Origin: Halomonas icarae
GTDB lineage: Bacteria > Pseudomonadota > Gammaproteobacteria > Pseudomonadales > Halomonadaceae
Reading direction: 5' to 3'
Length of the DNA: 64,000 nucleotides
Assembly (NCBI RefSeq): GCF_009901955.1
Contig: NZ_WUTS01000001.1
Span: forward strand, 496,001 to 560,000
Both the position numbers and the translations under genes were made by a program. The notes under the pieces are model-generated. The model did not search any database and was not told where the DNA came from. It was given only the letters and a program-made list of their open reading frames with translations. Positions within the stretch are counted from its first letter, which is position 1; every line of letters begins with the position of its first letter. Below are positions 34,250 through 45,718 of this stretch, in pieces.

Positions 34250-35506
34250 TCAGCCCTCCGGGTTATCGGACTTGTTCTCGGGCTTGTCGCCGCCACGGTG
34301 GGTAAGCGGGCTGGCCGTGTCGAGGCGCGGGTGGTTGTCGAGGAACTCGCGATGCGGATCGGGCAGGGCGTCCAGCGCCTGGAGGCTGCGAGTGATCGCA
34401 TGGATCGCCGCTGTCACATCCCGGGTATTGCCGGTCTCGGAGATGGTATGCATGTTGCGGATCGGGAAGCCGATCGAGGTGGCCGCGCAATCCACCGCGG
34501 CGAGCACGCCGGCCATGCCGTCGGTACCGGTGTCGACGCCGACGATATCGCGCTGCATGGGGATGGCGTGTTCCCGGGCGGTGCTCTCGATGATGCGATT
34601 GAGCTGTTCGCTGGCGATGGAGCCCACCGACATGGTGAAGCCCTTGCCCATCTCCAGTGGCTGCATGCGGCGGTCGCCGATGCCGGGGGCGGCCACGTAG
34701 TCGTGGTTGACGTCCACGGCGATGATGGCGTCGGGCTCGAGCTCGCCGGCGAGCACCCGGCTGCCGAAGCGGCCGATCTCCTCATAGCTGGCGATGGCGA
34801 ACATCACCCTGACCTTCTCGGTGCCTCCCGCCTCGGCGATCAGGCGTGCCACCTCGGCGGTGACGAAACAGCCCAGGCCGTTGTCGAGGTAGGCGCCGTA
34901 GAAGGTATCCGGGCTGAAGCCGTGACGGATGGGGCGCTCCAGCAGGATAGCATCGCCGGGGCGCACGCCCAGGTTCTCCACCTGCTGCTTCTTGTTGTCG
35001 CCATGGATCTGCAGGTCGAGGTAGAGCTGCTCCTTCTTGATGCCCTTGTCGCCGCTGCGTTGGGCGGGGTCGGAGAAGTGAATGGCGCCCAGCGCCTCCA
35101 CGGTGCCACCCAGGATACGACGGTAGCTGCCCGGCGCCTCGGGGTCCTCGCTGAACAGGGTCACCTCGTGGCCGACCAGCACATTGGGCAGGAAGGAGTC
35201 ACTGTTGATCCAGATCTTGCCGTCCTCGCCGATGGAGCGAACCTGCATGCGGATCTTGTCGGCGTGCCCGATGATCATCACCTTGAACAGATCGTCGCGC
35301 CCGGGGTGGGTGTCCAGCACCACGCTGGCGTGCCCCTTGAACTGGTGCAGCCGCCAGCCTTCGGGAGCGAAGCTATCGAAGTGGGGCTTGAGCACGCCGT
35401 AGGTCATGGCTCCTTCGAGCCCCACGGGGCTCGGGGCGGCGAGAATCTCGCGCATCAGCTCGAACTGCTCGTCGGGCATGGGGGCGGTCCAGGGGGTAGA
35501 GCTCAT
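34250..35506 (-). CDS. M42-family metallopeptidase (tetrahedral aminopeptidase type)
   Basis: 418 residues, with AAGGAG before the ATG. Di-metal site motifs appear in order: IIGHADKIRMQ, AYLDNGLGCFV, FAIASYEEIGRFGSR with the catalytic Glu pair, and AVDVNHDYV. GVDTGTDGMAGVLAAVDCAATSIGFPIRNMHT lies near the end. It is longer than the typical ~350 residues, owing to a polar C-terminal tail. Cytosolic aminopeptidases of this kind trim peptides; some Pseudomonas relatives belong to the NAGGN osmolyte cluster, but no such partners are present here. Confidence 0.87.
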   Translation of the reverse strand: MSSTPWTAPMPDEQFELMREILAAPSPVGLEGAMTYGVLKPHFDSFAPEGWRLHQFKGHASVVLDTHPGRDDLFKVMIIGHADKIRMQVRSIGEDGKIWINSDSFLPNVLVGHEVTLFSEDPEAPGSYRRILGGTVEALGAIHFSDPAQRSGDKGIKKEQLYLDLQIHGDNKKQQVENLGVRPGDAILLERPIRHGFSPDTFYGAYLDNGLGCFVTAEVARLIAEAGGTEKVRVMFAIASYEEIGRFGSRVLAGELEPDAIIAVDVNHDYVAAPGIGDRRMQPLEMGKGFTMSVGSIASEQLNRIIESTAREHAIPMQRDIVGVDTGTDGMAGVLAAVDCAATSIGFPIRNMHTISETGNTRDVTAAIHAITRSLQALDALPDPHREFLDNHPRLDTASPLTHRGGDKPENKSDNPEG

Positions 35507-35715
35507 TCGTTACTTCTCCTTGTGTGCCGGGTGACACGGCCGGTGCCCCTGGTGTCCGGGGCTTCGTGATATAGGCCAGGCGTGCCGGCAGTGGCTACCT
35601 TATGGATGTTCCCCCAAGCTTATCATGGAGCCAGCCAGGCCCTGCAGGGGTCGAGGGAGGTCACTGGCCCTCGTAGGAGGGGAGCGATGTCACCATTCGG
35701 TGGGAAGGAGTTCGC

Positions 35716-36474
35716 ATGCAAGGGCACAAGCGTAGCGATCTGGAGGCGGAGCACCATCCGGAGGCCATTCGCCGCCGGCTGCAGGGCGGCAATGCCGGGC
35801 AGAGCCTGCCCGACGCCATCCTGGGTGGCATCGACGGTTGCGTGACGACCTTCGCGGTGGTTTCCGGTGCCTTCGGGGCCGGCTTCTCGGCCACCGTGGC
35901 CCTGGTGCTGGGGTTCGCCAATCTGCTGGCCGATGGCTTCAGCATGGCGATCAGCAACTATGAGGCGATCAAGGCACAGCGCGAGCATGTCGACGGGGTG
36001 CGCCGCGATGAGCACCATCATATCGATGTGATTCCAGAGGGGGAGCGCGAGGAGATCCGCCAGATCTTCATCGCCAAGGGCTTCGCCGGCGAGACCCTCG
36101 AGCGGGTGGTCGAGACCATCTGCAGCGACCGTGAGCTGTGGGTGGAGACCATGCTGCGCGAGGAGCATGGCCTGCAGACCGAGGGCCTGAGTCCCCTGCG
36201 CTCGGGGTTGGTCACCTTCGCTGCCTTTCTGGTGGTGGGGGCGGTGCCGCTTCTGCCCTACGCCGTGCCCGGCCTGACGGCCAATGCGCAGTTTCTCTCC
36301 AGCCTCTCGCTCGCCGGGCTGATGTTCTTTCTGATTGGGATGGGCAAGAGCCTCGTCTATCACCAGCCGGTGCTGACCTCCGGCGTGCGTACCCTGCTGA
36401 TGGGCGGCGCGGCGGCGGGATTGGCCTTCCTGACCGGTCACCTCGCTCAGGCGCTGTTTGGGGTTGGCGTCTGA
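35716..36474 (+). CDS. VIT1/CCC1-family Fe2+/Mn2+ transporter
   Basis: 252 residues behind GGAAGGAG. The first helix pair carries DAILGGIDGCVTTFAVVSGAFGAGFS and the second LVLGFANLLADGFSMAISNYEA, the conserved VIT1 signature. A hydrophilic helical metal-binding domain rich in Glu and His (EREEIRQIFIAKGF...EEHGLQTEG) follows, then three more helices. Inner-membrane exporter or detoxifier of iron or manganese (family knowledge). Monocistronic here. Confidence 0.9.
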   Translation: MQGHKRSDLEAEHHPEAIRRRLQGGNAGQSLPDAILGGIDGCVTTFAVVSGAFGAGFSATVALVLGFANLLADGFSMAISNYEAIKAQREHVDGVRRDEHHHIDVIPEGEREEIRQIFIAKGFAGETLERVVETICSDRELWVETMLREEHGLQTEGLSPLRSGLVTFAAFLVVGAVPLLPYAVPGLTANAQFLSSLSLAGLMFFLIGMGKSLVYHQPVLTSGVRTLLMGGAAAGLAFLTGHLAQALFGVGV

Positions 36475-36527
36475 AGGCTTGACGCGGATCAAGGCGACTC
36501 GGGACCGTGGCCGTGGAGTGTCGATCT

Positions 36528-37673
36528 CTACTCCCGGTGTCTTACCTGGTCATTATTATCCGGCTCCTCCGGAACCCCAGGTTCCACGAAAGCTGCACGG
36601 TGAAAGGTTGCCGCGGCTTCCACCTCTGCTATTCCACGTCGCCCGGGTTCCGGTGGGACCTCTCCTGCCAGCACCTTCAGCACCGAGCGTACCCCGCGTG
36701 ACAGCGAGATGAGGTTGTAGCCACCCTCGAGCACAAAGACCAGCCGTCCCCCGCACTGCTCACGGGCCAGGGCCTGGAGGATACCGGTCATGGCGGCAAA
36801 GCCATCGTAGGTGACGTTCAATGCCAGGTCATGGCTGTGGGGGTCGAAGCCTGCCGAGACCAGAATCAGGTCTGGTCGGAACCATTGCGCCGCGGGCACC
36901 AGGATCTCGCGGAAGGCCTTGAGATAGGCGGCATCACCGGCGTCGGCGGGTAGCGGGACATTGACGTTGGTACCATCGCCGAGACCATCCCCGACCTCTT
37001 CGAGGCTGCCCGTGCCGGGGTAGAAGGGGGCAGCACGATGGATATCGAAGAACAGCACGTCGGGGTCGGCCCAGAAGATGTCCTGGGTGCCATTGCCGTG
37101 GTGGGCATCCCAGTCGACGATCATCACCCGCTCGCAGCCCAGCACCGCGCGGGCATGGGCGGCGGCCACCGCCACATTGTTGAACAGGCAGAAGCCCCGG
37201 GCGCGCACCGGCTCGGCGTGATGCCCCGGTGGCCTCACCAACGCGAAGCTGCTCTCCGTTTGCCCCTTGAACACCGCTTCCACGGCGGCGATCGCCGTGC
37301 CTGCGGCCACCTCGGCGGCCTGAATGCTGCCGGGCGAGACCGCGGTGGTATCCACGTCCAGCCAGACGTTCTGGCCGCGTAGTCGGAAGATACGGTCCAG
37401 GTAAGAGAGGGTGTGAACCCGCGCCAGCTGTTCCCGAGTCGCGGCCATACCCGTCTCAAACCTCATGCCGGAGACCGGCTCCTGTTCGAGGAGGTGGCGA
37501 ATGGCGGTAAGCCGGGCGGGGTGTTCCGGGTATTTCCAGGGCACGCCGAGCCCCGACAGCAGCGAGCGGATACGCGTGTCCATGCGCCCAGGCAGGAAGG
37601 GCACCTCAATGTCGGGCTCGTGTGCCAGCATGCGCTCGTCGTAGAAGACGATCACCTGATTCTGGTCGCTCAC
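36528..37673 (-). CDS. Histone-deacetylase-family (acetylpolyamine amidohydrolase-like) protein
   Basis: 381 residues from GTG 37673, with AGGGAG nine bases upstream; the frame continues upstream across an 11-base poly-G tract. HDAC landmarks: LVRPPGHHAEPVRARGFCLFNNVAVAA, VMIVDWDAHHGNGTQDIF with the zinc Asp/His, and ILVSAGFDPHSHD, all with metal ligands and the catalytic His pair intact. Bacterial members deacetylate polyamines or small acetyl compounds. The substrate is not clear. The nearby poly-G raises the chance of length-dependent expression. Confidence 0.88.
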   Translation of the reverse strand: MSDQNQVIVFYDERMLAHEPDIEVPFLPGRMDTRIRSLLSGLGVPWKYPEHPARLTAIRHLLEQEPVSGMRFETGMAATREQLARVHTLSYLDRIFRLRGQNVWLDVDTTAVSPGSIQAAEVAAGTAIAAVEAVFKGQTESSFALVRPPGHHAEPVRARGFCLFNNVAVAAAHARAVLGCERVMIVDWDAHHGNGTQDIFWADPDVLFFDIHRAAPFYPGTGSLEEVGDGLGDGTNVNVPLPADAGDAAYLKAFREILVPAAQWFRPDLILVSAGFDPHSHDLALNVTYDGFAAMTGILQALAREQCGGRLVFVLEGGYNLISLSRGVRSVLKVLAGEVPPEPGRRGIAEVEAAATFHRAAFVEPGVPEEPDNNDQVRHRE

Positions 37674-37706
37674 GGTCAAGGCTCCCTGACTAGCGAGGCC
37701 CCAGTT

Positions 37707-37717
37707 GGGGGGGGGGG
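37707..37717. repeat. 11-base poly-G tract upstream of the HDAC-family gene
   Basis: An uninterrupted run of 11 G on the plus strand, 34 bases before the chosen start and inside the upstream in-frame extension. The 337-base spacer 37674-38010 holds this tract, the duplicated gene fragment listed next, and nothing else I recognise. Confidence 0.85.
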
Positions 37718-37819
37718 CCGCCTTCACAGCATAGCCGTGAAGACTACCCCTGTCTGACTGGACCATATCCGCCTGGGCCGTATATTGCGTAACTCGGCCT
37801 GGCCTGTCAGCTATCGGAG

Positions 37820-37942
37820 AGGCAGCGCGGCAGGCTGTCATGCAACGTGCGCGGCATGATGCCGAGGTCGGTGAAGCTTCCGGCGTCCGGGTCGGCAAGG
37901 TTGTCGCGCTGCATCAGCAGTCGCGGATGGCGCTCGAGCTCG
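37820..37942 (-). pseudogene. Duplicated 3' fragment of the NAD(P)-binding gene
   Basis: From 37820 the sequence repeats 41379-41477 (end of the gene at 41364-42272) with very few changes, then jumps to the stretch matching 41563-41585 (CAGTCGCGGATGGCG...), skipping about 85 bases between CAG-rich ends. It is a decayed copy of the C-terminal coding region and marks the left side of the inserted segment. Confidence 0.85.
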
Positions 37943-38010
37943 TAATAGCTAACGAGTGAAAGGCTATGACACATGGGTCAGCTGTTGAACCCTGTGGTAG
38001 AGCTCAGATT

Positions 38011-38295
38011 TCATGCTCTGTGTGCAGCAGGCTCAGCGCGGATGTGTAGATGTACGGCACAGGCTACGCGCAGCATGGAAGCGAGATTTGGCACTGTGCC
38101 TTTGGTTGCTATGACCTCGCCATACAGCTCACTGATGAATTGACCAGTAGATAGTCGTTGATCTTGGGCTAGCTGGTCGAGAATTTCCCAGAACTCGTTT
38201 TCCAAACGGATACTGGTCACGCTGCCTTGCAAGCGCACCGACCGTGTGGTGCATTCATAACGCCATGGATCGGTTGATGCATAGACGTGGCACAT
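38011..38295 (-). CDS. Ribbon-helix-helix domain protein
   Basis: 94 residues. It has a strand-helix-helix pattern SVRLQGSVTSIRLENEFWEILDQLAQDQRLSTGQFISELYGE, as in RHH_4-type DNA-binding proteins, with a start MCHVYASTDPWRYECTTRSVRL common to that family. It could repress the adjacent divergent oxidoreductase genes, which share its upstream region. The base composition is lower in GC than the chromosome. An AGAGAG precedes the ATG. Confidence 0.72.
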   Translation of the reverse strand: MCHVYASTDPWRYECTTRSVRLQGSVTSIRLENEFWEILDQLAQDQRLSTGQFISELYGEVIATKGTVPNLASMLRVACAVHLHIRAEPAAHRA

Positions 38296-38541
38296 ATGTT
38301 CTCTCTCTGAAAGGTGTGTCTGCAGGCTGAAGGTGAATTGTGCTTGCGATTCACTGACATTGCCGCCTAAGACAGCACTTTAGCATTAGACTTTCGTAGA
38401 TGTAGTAGTCCGCTGTTACCCGATGGATGCTTCCTACGTCTAGTCTCAAGTCTGTTTCTTGCTCCAGGTGGTCCCCCCTACAAAATTTGATATCGGCACA
38501 ATACTGCTTTGGTATTGAGCTTTGATTACGAGAGGTCAGCT

Positions 38542-39111
38542 ATGAGTTCACCCACTCTATCACGCCGCGTCTTTCTCAAAGCGAGCGGTGGTGTTCTGGC
38601 CGGTACTCTGGCCTTTGCCAGCGGACCTATTGCTCTATTGGCCCCCTCTCGCAGCTGGGCCATGCCACTCGAGACACTTAGCACACATCAAGGAGATGTT
38701 TTACTGGGGGTTGTTAAGCAGATTTTCCCACACTCGGGTTTAGAGGATGCTGTTTATGCCTACGTAGTGAAGAGCCTTGATCGAAAAGCTAGTGATAATA
38801 ACTTGCTCAACACACTTAGTAACGGTATCACAGAGCTCGAAAAATCTGCCGGTGGTGACTGGTTAGCACTGGATGGTGCCTCTCGGCTTGATCATCTTAC
38901 CGCCATGGCTGGTACGCCCTTCTTTGAAACTATCCGCGGTGATGCCGTGGTTTCGCTCTATGACAACCCCTTAGCTTTCGCCCACTTCGGCTATGAAGGT
39001 GCCGAGGGTGACGGTGGCTATCTAAGCAAGGGCTTCAACGACCTTACCTGGCTACCCGACCCACCCCAGCCTCAGGGTGGTTACCTGCCCTTTGAGGAGC
39101 CCACGGCTTGA
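38542..39111 (+). CDS. Tat-exported small subunit, gluconate-2-dehydrogenase subunit 3-like
   Basis: 189 residues from ATG 38542, with GAGAGG upstream. The twin-arginine signal SRRVFLKASGGVLAGTLAFASGPIALLAP is clear. The mature part includes VVKQIFPHSGLEDAVYAYVVKSLD and ends in PQGGYLPFEEPTA, as in the small partner of membrane GMC dehydrogenases. It helps carry the large subunit to the periplasm in that family. The GMC gene starts 53 bases after the stop. Confidence 0.78.
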   Translation: MSSPTLSRRVFLKASGGVLAGTLAFASGPIALLAPSRSWAMPLETLSTHQGDVLLGVVKQIFPHSGLEDAVYAYVVKSLDRKASDNNLLNTLSNGITELEKSAGGDWLALDGASRLDHLTAMAGTPFFETIRGDAVVSLYDNPLAFAHFGYEGAEGDGGYLSKGFNDLTWLPDPPQPQGGYLPFEEPTA

Positions 39112-39163
39112 CGTAGACGCGATCATCGTGGACCAGAACAATAATGCTTATGGAGATGCCAAG

Positions 39164-40747
39164 ATGGCAATGACTGACAACCAGAAGACCTTCGCTCATG
39201 ACGATGCCAGTGTTGTCGTGGTAGTAGGTTCGGGTGCTGGCGGTGGTACCCTGGCTAATGAGCTGGCCCAACAGGGCATTGACGTGGTGGTGCTGGAAGC
39301 TGGTGCTTTGCATACCACAGCTGACTTCTTGGCCGATGAGTGGGCCTCCTTTGCTCAGCTTGCCTGGCTTGATACGCGCACTACTTCAGGTAGCTGGAGA
39401 ATCGCGAATGACTTCCCCAACCTGCCAGCGTGGATCGTTAAGGCGGTAGGCGGGACTACCGTACACTGGGCAGGCGCAAGCTTACGCTTTCAGCCTCACG
39501 AGTTTGCTGCCCTGTCAACCTATGGAAAGGTGGCGGGCGCCAACCTACTCGATTGGCCCCTTACCTACAATGAATTAGCTCCCTACTACGACCGCGCCGA
39601 ACGACGAATGGGCGTAACGCGCACCAACGACAACAAGGGACTGCCCGGAAATAATAATTTCAAGGTGATGTACAACGGCGCCAAGATGCTGGGCTACTCA
39701 TGTAACACTGGGCATATGGCTATCAACAGCGCGCCACGTGCTGGTCGCGCTGCCTGCCAGCAGAGGGGGTTTTGCTTCCAGGGATGCAAAACTGGAGCTA
39801 AGTGGTCGACCCTCTACACCGAGTTGCCTGAGGGCATCGCCACTGGTCACCTAGAGCTTCGCCCCGAGTCCCATGTGGCACGAATTGAACATGATGAACG
39901 TGGCAGAGTAACGGCGGTGGTCTACTTCAATGCTGAGGGCAATGAGCAGCGTCAGCGGGCACGCCTGGTAGCGGTAGCCGGTAACTCCCTTGAAACGCCT
40001 CGCCTTCTGCTTAATTCAGCTAGTGACTTGTTCCCAGAGGGTCTTGCTAATGGCTCGGGCCAGGTGGGGCGCAATTATATGCGCCACATGACTGGGTCGG
40101 TTTATGCCACCTTCGAGGAGCCCGTGCACATGTACCGTGGCACAACCATGGCTGGCATCATCTCTGATGAGGCCCATCATGACCCTGAGCGCGGCTTCGT
40201 CGGTGGGTACGAGATGGAGACATTGTCTCTGGGATTGCCGTTCATGGCGGCCTTCCTAGATCCCGGTGCTTGGGGGCCGCGCTTTACAGGTGCGCTAGAT
40301 CAGTACGAGAACATGGCGGGCATGTGGTTGGTGGGCGAAGACCTACCTCAAGAAAGCAACCGAGTGACCCTCAGCCCTGACGTTACCGACCGATACGGGC
40401 TGCCCGTTGCAAATGTCCATTATGATGATCATCCCAACGACATTGTCATGCGCGAGCATGGCTACCGGCAGGGCGCAGAGCTCTACCGCTCGGTGGGGGC
40501 CAGAGATATCTACGAGGTGCCGCCTTATCCCTCAACACACAACCTGGGAACCTGCCGGATGAGTGAACGCCCCGAAGAGGGGGTCTGCAATTCTTATGGC
40601 CAGACCCATGAGGTTCCCAACCTTTTCATCTCCGACGGCAGTCAGTTCACCACCTCCGGTGCAGAGAACCCGACCCTGACGATTGTATCCCTGGCCATCC
40701 GACAGGCCGAACATATCGGCCAGCTGATGAGGCAGAAAGCGATCTGA
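39164..40747 (+). CDS. GMC-family FAD oxidoreductase (large dehydrogenase subunit)
   Basis: 527 residues from ATG 39164, with GGAG eight bases upstream. FAD motif VVVVGSGAGGGTLANELAQQG lies near the N-terminus, followed by KAVGGTTVHWAGASLRF. The C-terminal active site STHNLGTCRM (His) and ENPTLTIVSLAIRQAEHI (Asn) are intact. There is no signal peptide of its own, fitting co-export with the Tat subunit upstream. In gluconate and related dehydrogenases a cytochrome c subunit completes the complex, but none is encoded here. Substrate is probably a sugar acid or alcohol. Confidence 0.88.
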   Translation: MAMTDNQKTFAHDDASVVVVVGSGAGGGTLANELAQQGIDVVVLEAGALHTTADFLADEWASFAQLAWLDTRTTSGSWRIANDFPNLPAWIVKAVGGTTVHWAGASLRFQPHEFAALSTYGKVAGANLLDWPLTYNELAPYYDRAERRMGVTRTNDNKGLPGNNNFKVMYNGAKMLGYSCNTGHMAINSAPRAGRAACQQRGFCFQGCKTGAKWSTLYTELPEGIATGHLELRPESHVARIEHDERGRVTAVVYFNAEGNEQRQRARLVAVAGNSLETPRLLLNSASDLFPEGLANGSGQVGRNYMRHMTGSVYATFEEPVHMYRGTTMAGIISDEAHHDPERGFVGGYEMETLSLGLPFMAAFLDPGAWGPRFTGALDQYENMAGMWLVGEDLPQESNRVTLSPDVTDRYGLPVANVHYDDHPNDIVMREHGYRQGAELYRSVGARDIYEVPPYPSTHNLGTCRMSERPEEGVCNSYGQTHEVPNLFISDGSQFTTSGAENPTLTIVSLAIRQAEHIGQLMRQKAI

Positions 40748-40805
40748 TGTAAGTCCATAGCATCTCTACCTTTTCTCTTCTTTGAATTAGTCAAGGAGTT
40801 CTGAA

Positions 40806-41339
40806 ATGAGTTTTTCTGGTGAACAGTATCCTGGCGTTCATATACCTCCATCCGAGACCGAAGGCTTTCGCCTTAATCACACCATGTTGAGAATAAAAGA
40901 CCCTGAGGCGTCTCTAGGGTTTTATACCCGGGTGTTTGGCATGCGAGTGCTGCGCCGGCTCGACTTCGAGGCCATGCAGTTCTCTCTCTACTTTTTGGCA
41001 CGTCCCGAAGCCGGTGAGTCCGTTCCCGATGATGCGAGTGAGCGCACCGTCTGGACTTTCAACCAGCGTGGCGTACTTGAGCTGACTCACAACTGGGGAA
41101 CCGAGAGTCAAGAGGGGCGCATCTATCATGACGGCAATGCCGAGCCTCAGGGGTTCGGTCACATCTGCTTCAGTGTGCCGGATCTAGCAGCAGCTGAGAC
41201 CTGGTTCGATGCCAACGATGTTGAGTTCGTCAAGCGCTCGGATCAAGGCAAGCTGAAAGATGTGATTTTCATCAAGGATGTCGATGGTTATTGGATTGAA
41301 GTGGTTCAGGCTGGTCGCCTCGGCTCATTGGGCGACTGA
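40806..41339 (+). CDS. gloA: Lactoylglutathione lyase (glyoxalase I)
   Basis: 177 residues, with AAGGAG before the ATG. NHTMLRIKDPEASLGFYTRVFGMRVLRRLDF, LELTHNWGTESQ, GFGHICFSVPDL and DVDGYWIEVVQ include the metal-binding His, Glu, His and Glu of the homodimeric enzyme. It converts the methylglyoxal-glutathione hemithioacetal to lactoylglutathione in the cytosol. It is the last gene of the inserted segment and has the lower GC of that segment, so it may be a second, acquired copy. Confidence 0.9.
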   Translation: MSFSGEQYPGVHIPPSETEGFRLNHTMLRIKDPEASLGFYTRVFGMRVLRRLDFEAMQFSLYFLARPEAGESVPDDASERTVWTFNQRGVLELTHNWGTESQEGRIYHDGNAEPQGFGHICFSVPDLAAAETWFDANDVEFVKRSDQGKLKDVIFIKDVDGYWIEVVQAGRLGSLGD

Positions 41340-41363
41340 CTTTCCTGACTCGTGCCCGGCTCC

Positions 41364-42272
41364 TCAATCTTTCGCCAGGCAGCGCGGCAGGCTGTCATGC
41401 AGCGTGCGCGGCATGATGCCGAGGTCGGCGAAGCTTCCGGCGTCCGGGTCGGCAAGGTTTTCGCGCTGCATCAGCACTACCTGGTCCCGCGTCAGGGGCG
41501 GTGAGGGGAGCGGGGAGAGCAGGGTAGCGGCGAGGCGCCAGGCGAAGAAGGGCAGAGGCAGCAGTCGCGGATGGCGTTCGAGCTGAGCCGCCACACGCTC
41601 GACCAGCTCCCGGTAGGTCAATACCTCGGGCCCACCGAGCTCGAAGAGCCGCCGCTCGACGGGTCGTGTCGCGGTGAGACGTGCCGCGGCACGGGCCACA
41701 TCATCTACATGCACCGGTTGCAGGCGGGTCGTCCCGCGACCGAACAGCGGCACCAGCGGCAGGCGTACCAGCCGGGCGAGGTTGGTCAACAGGGCGTCAT
41801 CGGGGCCGAACAGTACGCCGAGACGCAGCAGGGTCGCCTTGGGCATGGCCTCGAGCACGGCCTGTTCGCCGGCGGCCCGGGCACGCACATAGGCGGAGGG
41901 GGAGCGGGCATCGGCGCCGATGCCCGAGATATGCACCAGCCGCGAGATGCCGGCCTCCCGCGCCATCCCTGCCAGGCGGCCGGCGGCCCGTTCATGAATC
42001 GCGGTAAAGGTCAGCCCCGCCCGGGGCTGCTCCACGTAGAGACTGACGGCATTGATCGCGGCGGTGCTGCCCTCCAGGGCCGTCGTGACCTGTGCCTCGT
42101 CGCGAATGTCGCAGGTCATGGCCTCGATCCGGTCTCCGGGCTCGCGCCATGCGGGCAGGCTCGGGTGGCGTGAGGCGATGCGCACCGGGCGGCCCGCCTC
42201 CACCAGCTCGCGCACGATGGCCCGGCCGAGGAAACCGGTGCCACCGAAAACCGTGGTTGGACCCTCCTGCAT
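41364..42272 (-). CDS. NAD(P)H-binding SDR-like protein (NDUFA9/complex-I-chaperone type)
   Basis: 302 residues. The N-terminal dinucleotide loop [20 protein letters not shown] and the later [30 protein letters not shown] (modified YxxxK region) are typical of atypical SDRs. [14 protein letters not shown] and [18 protein letters not shown] are also family features. Substrate unknown. Its 3' end is duplicated at 37820-37942 on the far side of the oxidoreductase insert. Confidence 0.85.
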   Translation of the reverse strand: MQEGPTTVFGGTGFLGRAIVRELVEAGRPVRIASRHPSLPAWREPGDRIEAMTCDIRDEAQVTTALEGSTAAINAVSLYVEQPRAGLTFTAIHERAAGRLAGMAREAGISRLVHISGIGADARSPSAYVRARAAGEQAVLEAMPKATLLRLGVLFGPDDALLTNLARLVRLPLVPLFGRGTTRLQPVHVDDVARAAARLTATRPVERRLFELGGPEVLTYRELVERVAAQLERHPRLLPLPFFAWRLAATLLSPLPSPPLTRDQVVLMQRENLADPDAGSFADLGIMPRTLHDSLPRCLAKD

Positions 42273-42403
42273 GCTGCTTCCTTCTACATATTGGATGGGT
42301 CAATCCTGCCAGGCCGGACCCTGGTCGTCATGTGTTCGCTGGAGACCCGCAGCGCCGCGGTGTAGGCTTGGCAGCTTTCATCCCACCTTGTCTGGAGCCT
42401 GTC

Positions 42404-42745
42404 ATGAGCGAACTTCCCGCCTGTCCTGCCTGTAACTCTCCCTATACCTACGAGGACGGCATCCAGTATGTCTGCCCCGAGTGCGGTCATGAGTGGTCCG
42501 CTCAAGCCGGTGACGAGGCACTCGACACTGGCCTCGAGGTGCGTGATGCCAACGGTAACCTGCTGGCCGATGGCGACAGCGTCACGGTGATCAAGGACCT
42601 CAAGATCAAGGGCTCCTCCCAGGTGGTAAAGGTGGGTACCAAGGTCAAGAGCATTCGGCTGGTGGAGGGTGACCATGATATCGACTGCAAGGTCGAGGGT
42701 GTCGGCCCCATGAAGCTGAAGTCCCAGTTCGTGAAAAAGGCTTGA
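42404..42745 (+). CDS. yjdM: Zinc-ribbon protein YjdM (PhnA family)
   Basis: 113 residues from ATG 42404. A zinc ribbon [25 protein letters not shown] is followed by the conserved domain [45 protein letters not shown] and [23 protein letters not shown]. It is a complete family member. Despite the old PhnA name it is not a phosphonoacetate hydrolase; its role is unclear. Confidence 0.92.
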   Translation: MSELPACPACNSPYTYEDGIQYVCPECGHEWSAQAGDEALDTGLEVRDANGNLLADGDSVTVIKDLKIKGSSQVVKVGTKVKSIRLVEGDHDIDCKVEGVGPMKLKSQFVKKA

Positions 42746-42769
42746 TCACGATGCGGACAGATAGTTTCC

Positions 42770-42788
42770 GCAAATGATAACGATTGCG
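42770..42788 (+). promoter_or_regulatory. Possible Fur box upstream of the suf regulator
   Basis: GCAAATGATAACGATTGCG matches 12 of 19 positions of the Fur consensus, with the core AATGATAA intact. It lies about 155 bases before the regulator start. Confidence 0.4.
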
Positions 42789-42943
42789 TTTATTGATGCT
42801 ATCGGCGTCGATCATGCCGCGATTCTGCCGGCTGGATAAGGGAATTCGCGGGGCGGGCTTCACATCGAAATCATATGGGACTAAAATGGTCCGCTATTGA
42901 GGCACGGCATATCGCTGGGCCGCTCGTCCACAGGAGGCTCGCC

Positions 42944-43408
42944 ATGCTCAAGCTCTCGCGGCTGACCGACTACGCCGCTGTGGTGATGGCCCAGATCGCT
43001 CGTCACCCCGAGCACCCCCAGGCCGCTGCCGATCTCGCCGAGGCCGTCCAGCTACCGCACCCCACCGTCAGCAAGACGCTGAAGATGCTGGTCAAGGCGG
43101 GGCTGCTCGAGTCTCGCCGCGGTGCCCTGGGAGGGTACTCGCTGGCACGGCCTGCCTCCGAGATCACCACTATCGATATCATCACCGCCATCGAAGGGCC
43201 GGTGGCCATGACGGAGTGCAGCCATGACGATGGCGACTGTGAACTGGCCGCCACCTGTGGCGTCGCCGACAACTGGCAGCGCGTATCGTTGGGTGTGCGC
43301 ACCCTGCTCGGCAGCGTGACCCTGGCACATCTGGCCAGCCCCACGCCGATCAAGTTGCCGGTACAGCTGCCCATCCAGAGCGTGAGCCTGGCCGCCGATA
43401 CGGCCTGA
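42944..43408 (+). CDS. Rrf2-family SUF system regulator
   Basis: 154 residues from ATG 42944, with AGGAGG six bases upstream. The winged helix begins [19 protein letters not shown] and includes [34 protein letters not shown]. Three cysteines in [14 protein letters not shown] would hold an Fe-S cluster, as in IscR-like sensors. First gene of the locus, 70 bases before sufB, so it probably senses cluster supply and controls the operon. Confidence 0.92.
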   Translation: MLKLSRLTDYAAVVMAQIARHPEHPQAAADLAEAVQLPHPTVSKTLKMLVKAGLLESRRGALGGYSLARPASEITTIDIITAIEGPVAMTECSHDDGDCELAATCGVADNWQRVSLGVRTLLGSVTLAHLASPTPIKLPVQLPIQSVSLAADTA

Positions 43409-43478
43409 GCATCCAAGTTTCATCAGATTCAATCGGCGAGCCCGTCTCGCCGGCCCAATGTCCGGGAGGGGAGAGATC

Positions 43479-44921
<1,443 letters not shown>

Positions 44922-44965
44922 TCACACCGTTGCCAATCGCTTAATCGAATCAAAAGGTATTCACG

Positions 44966-45714
<749 letters not shown>

Positions 45715-45718
<4 letters not shown>

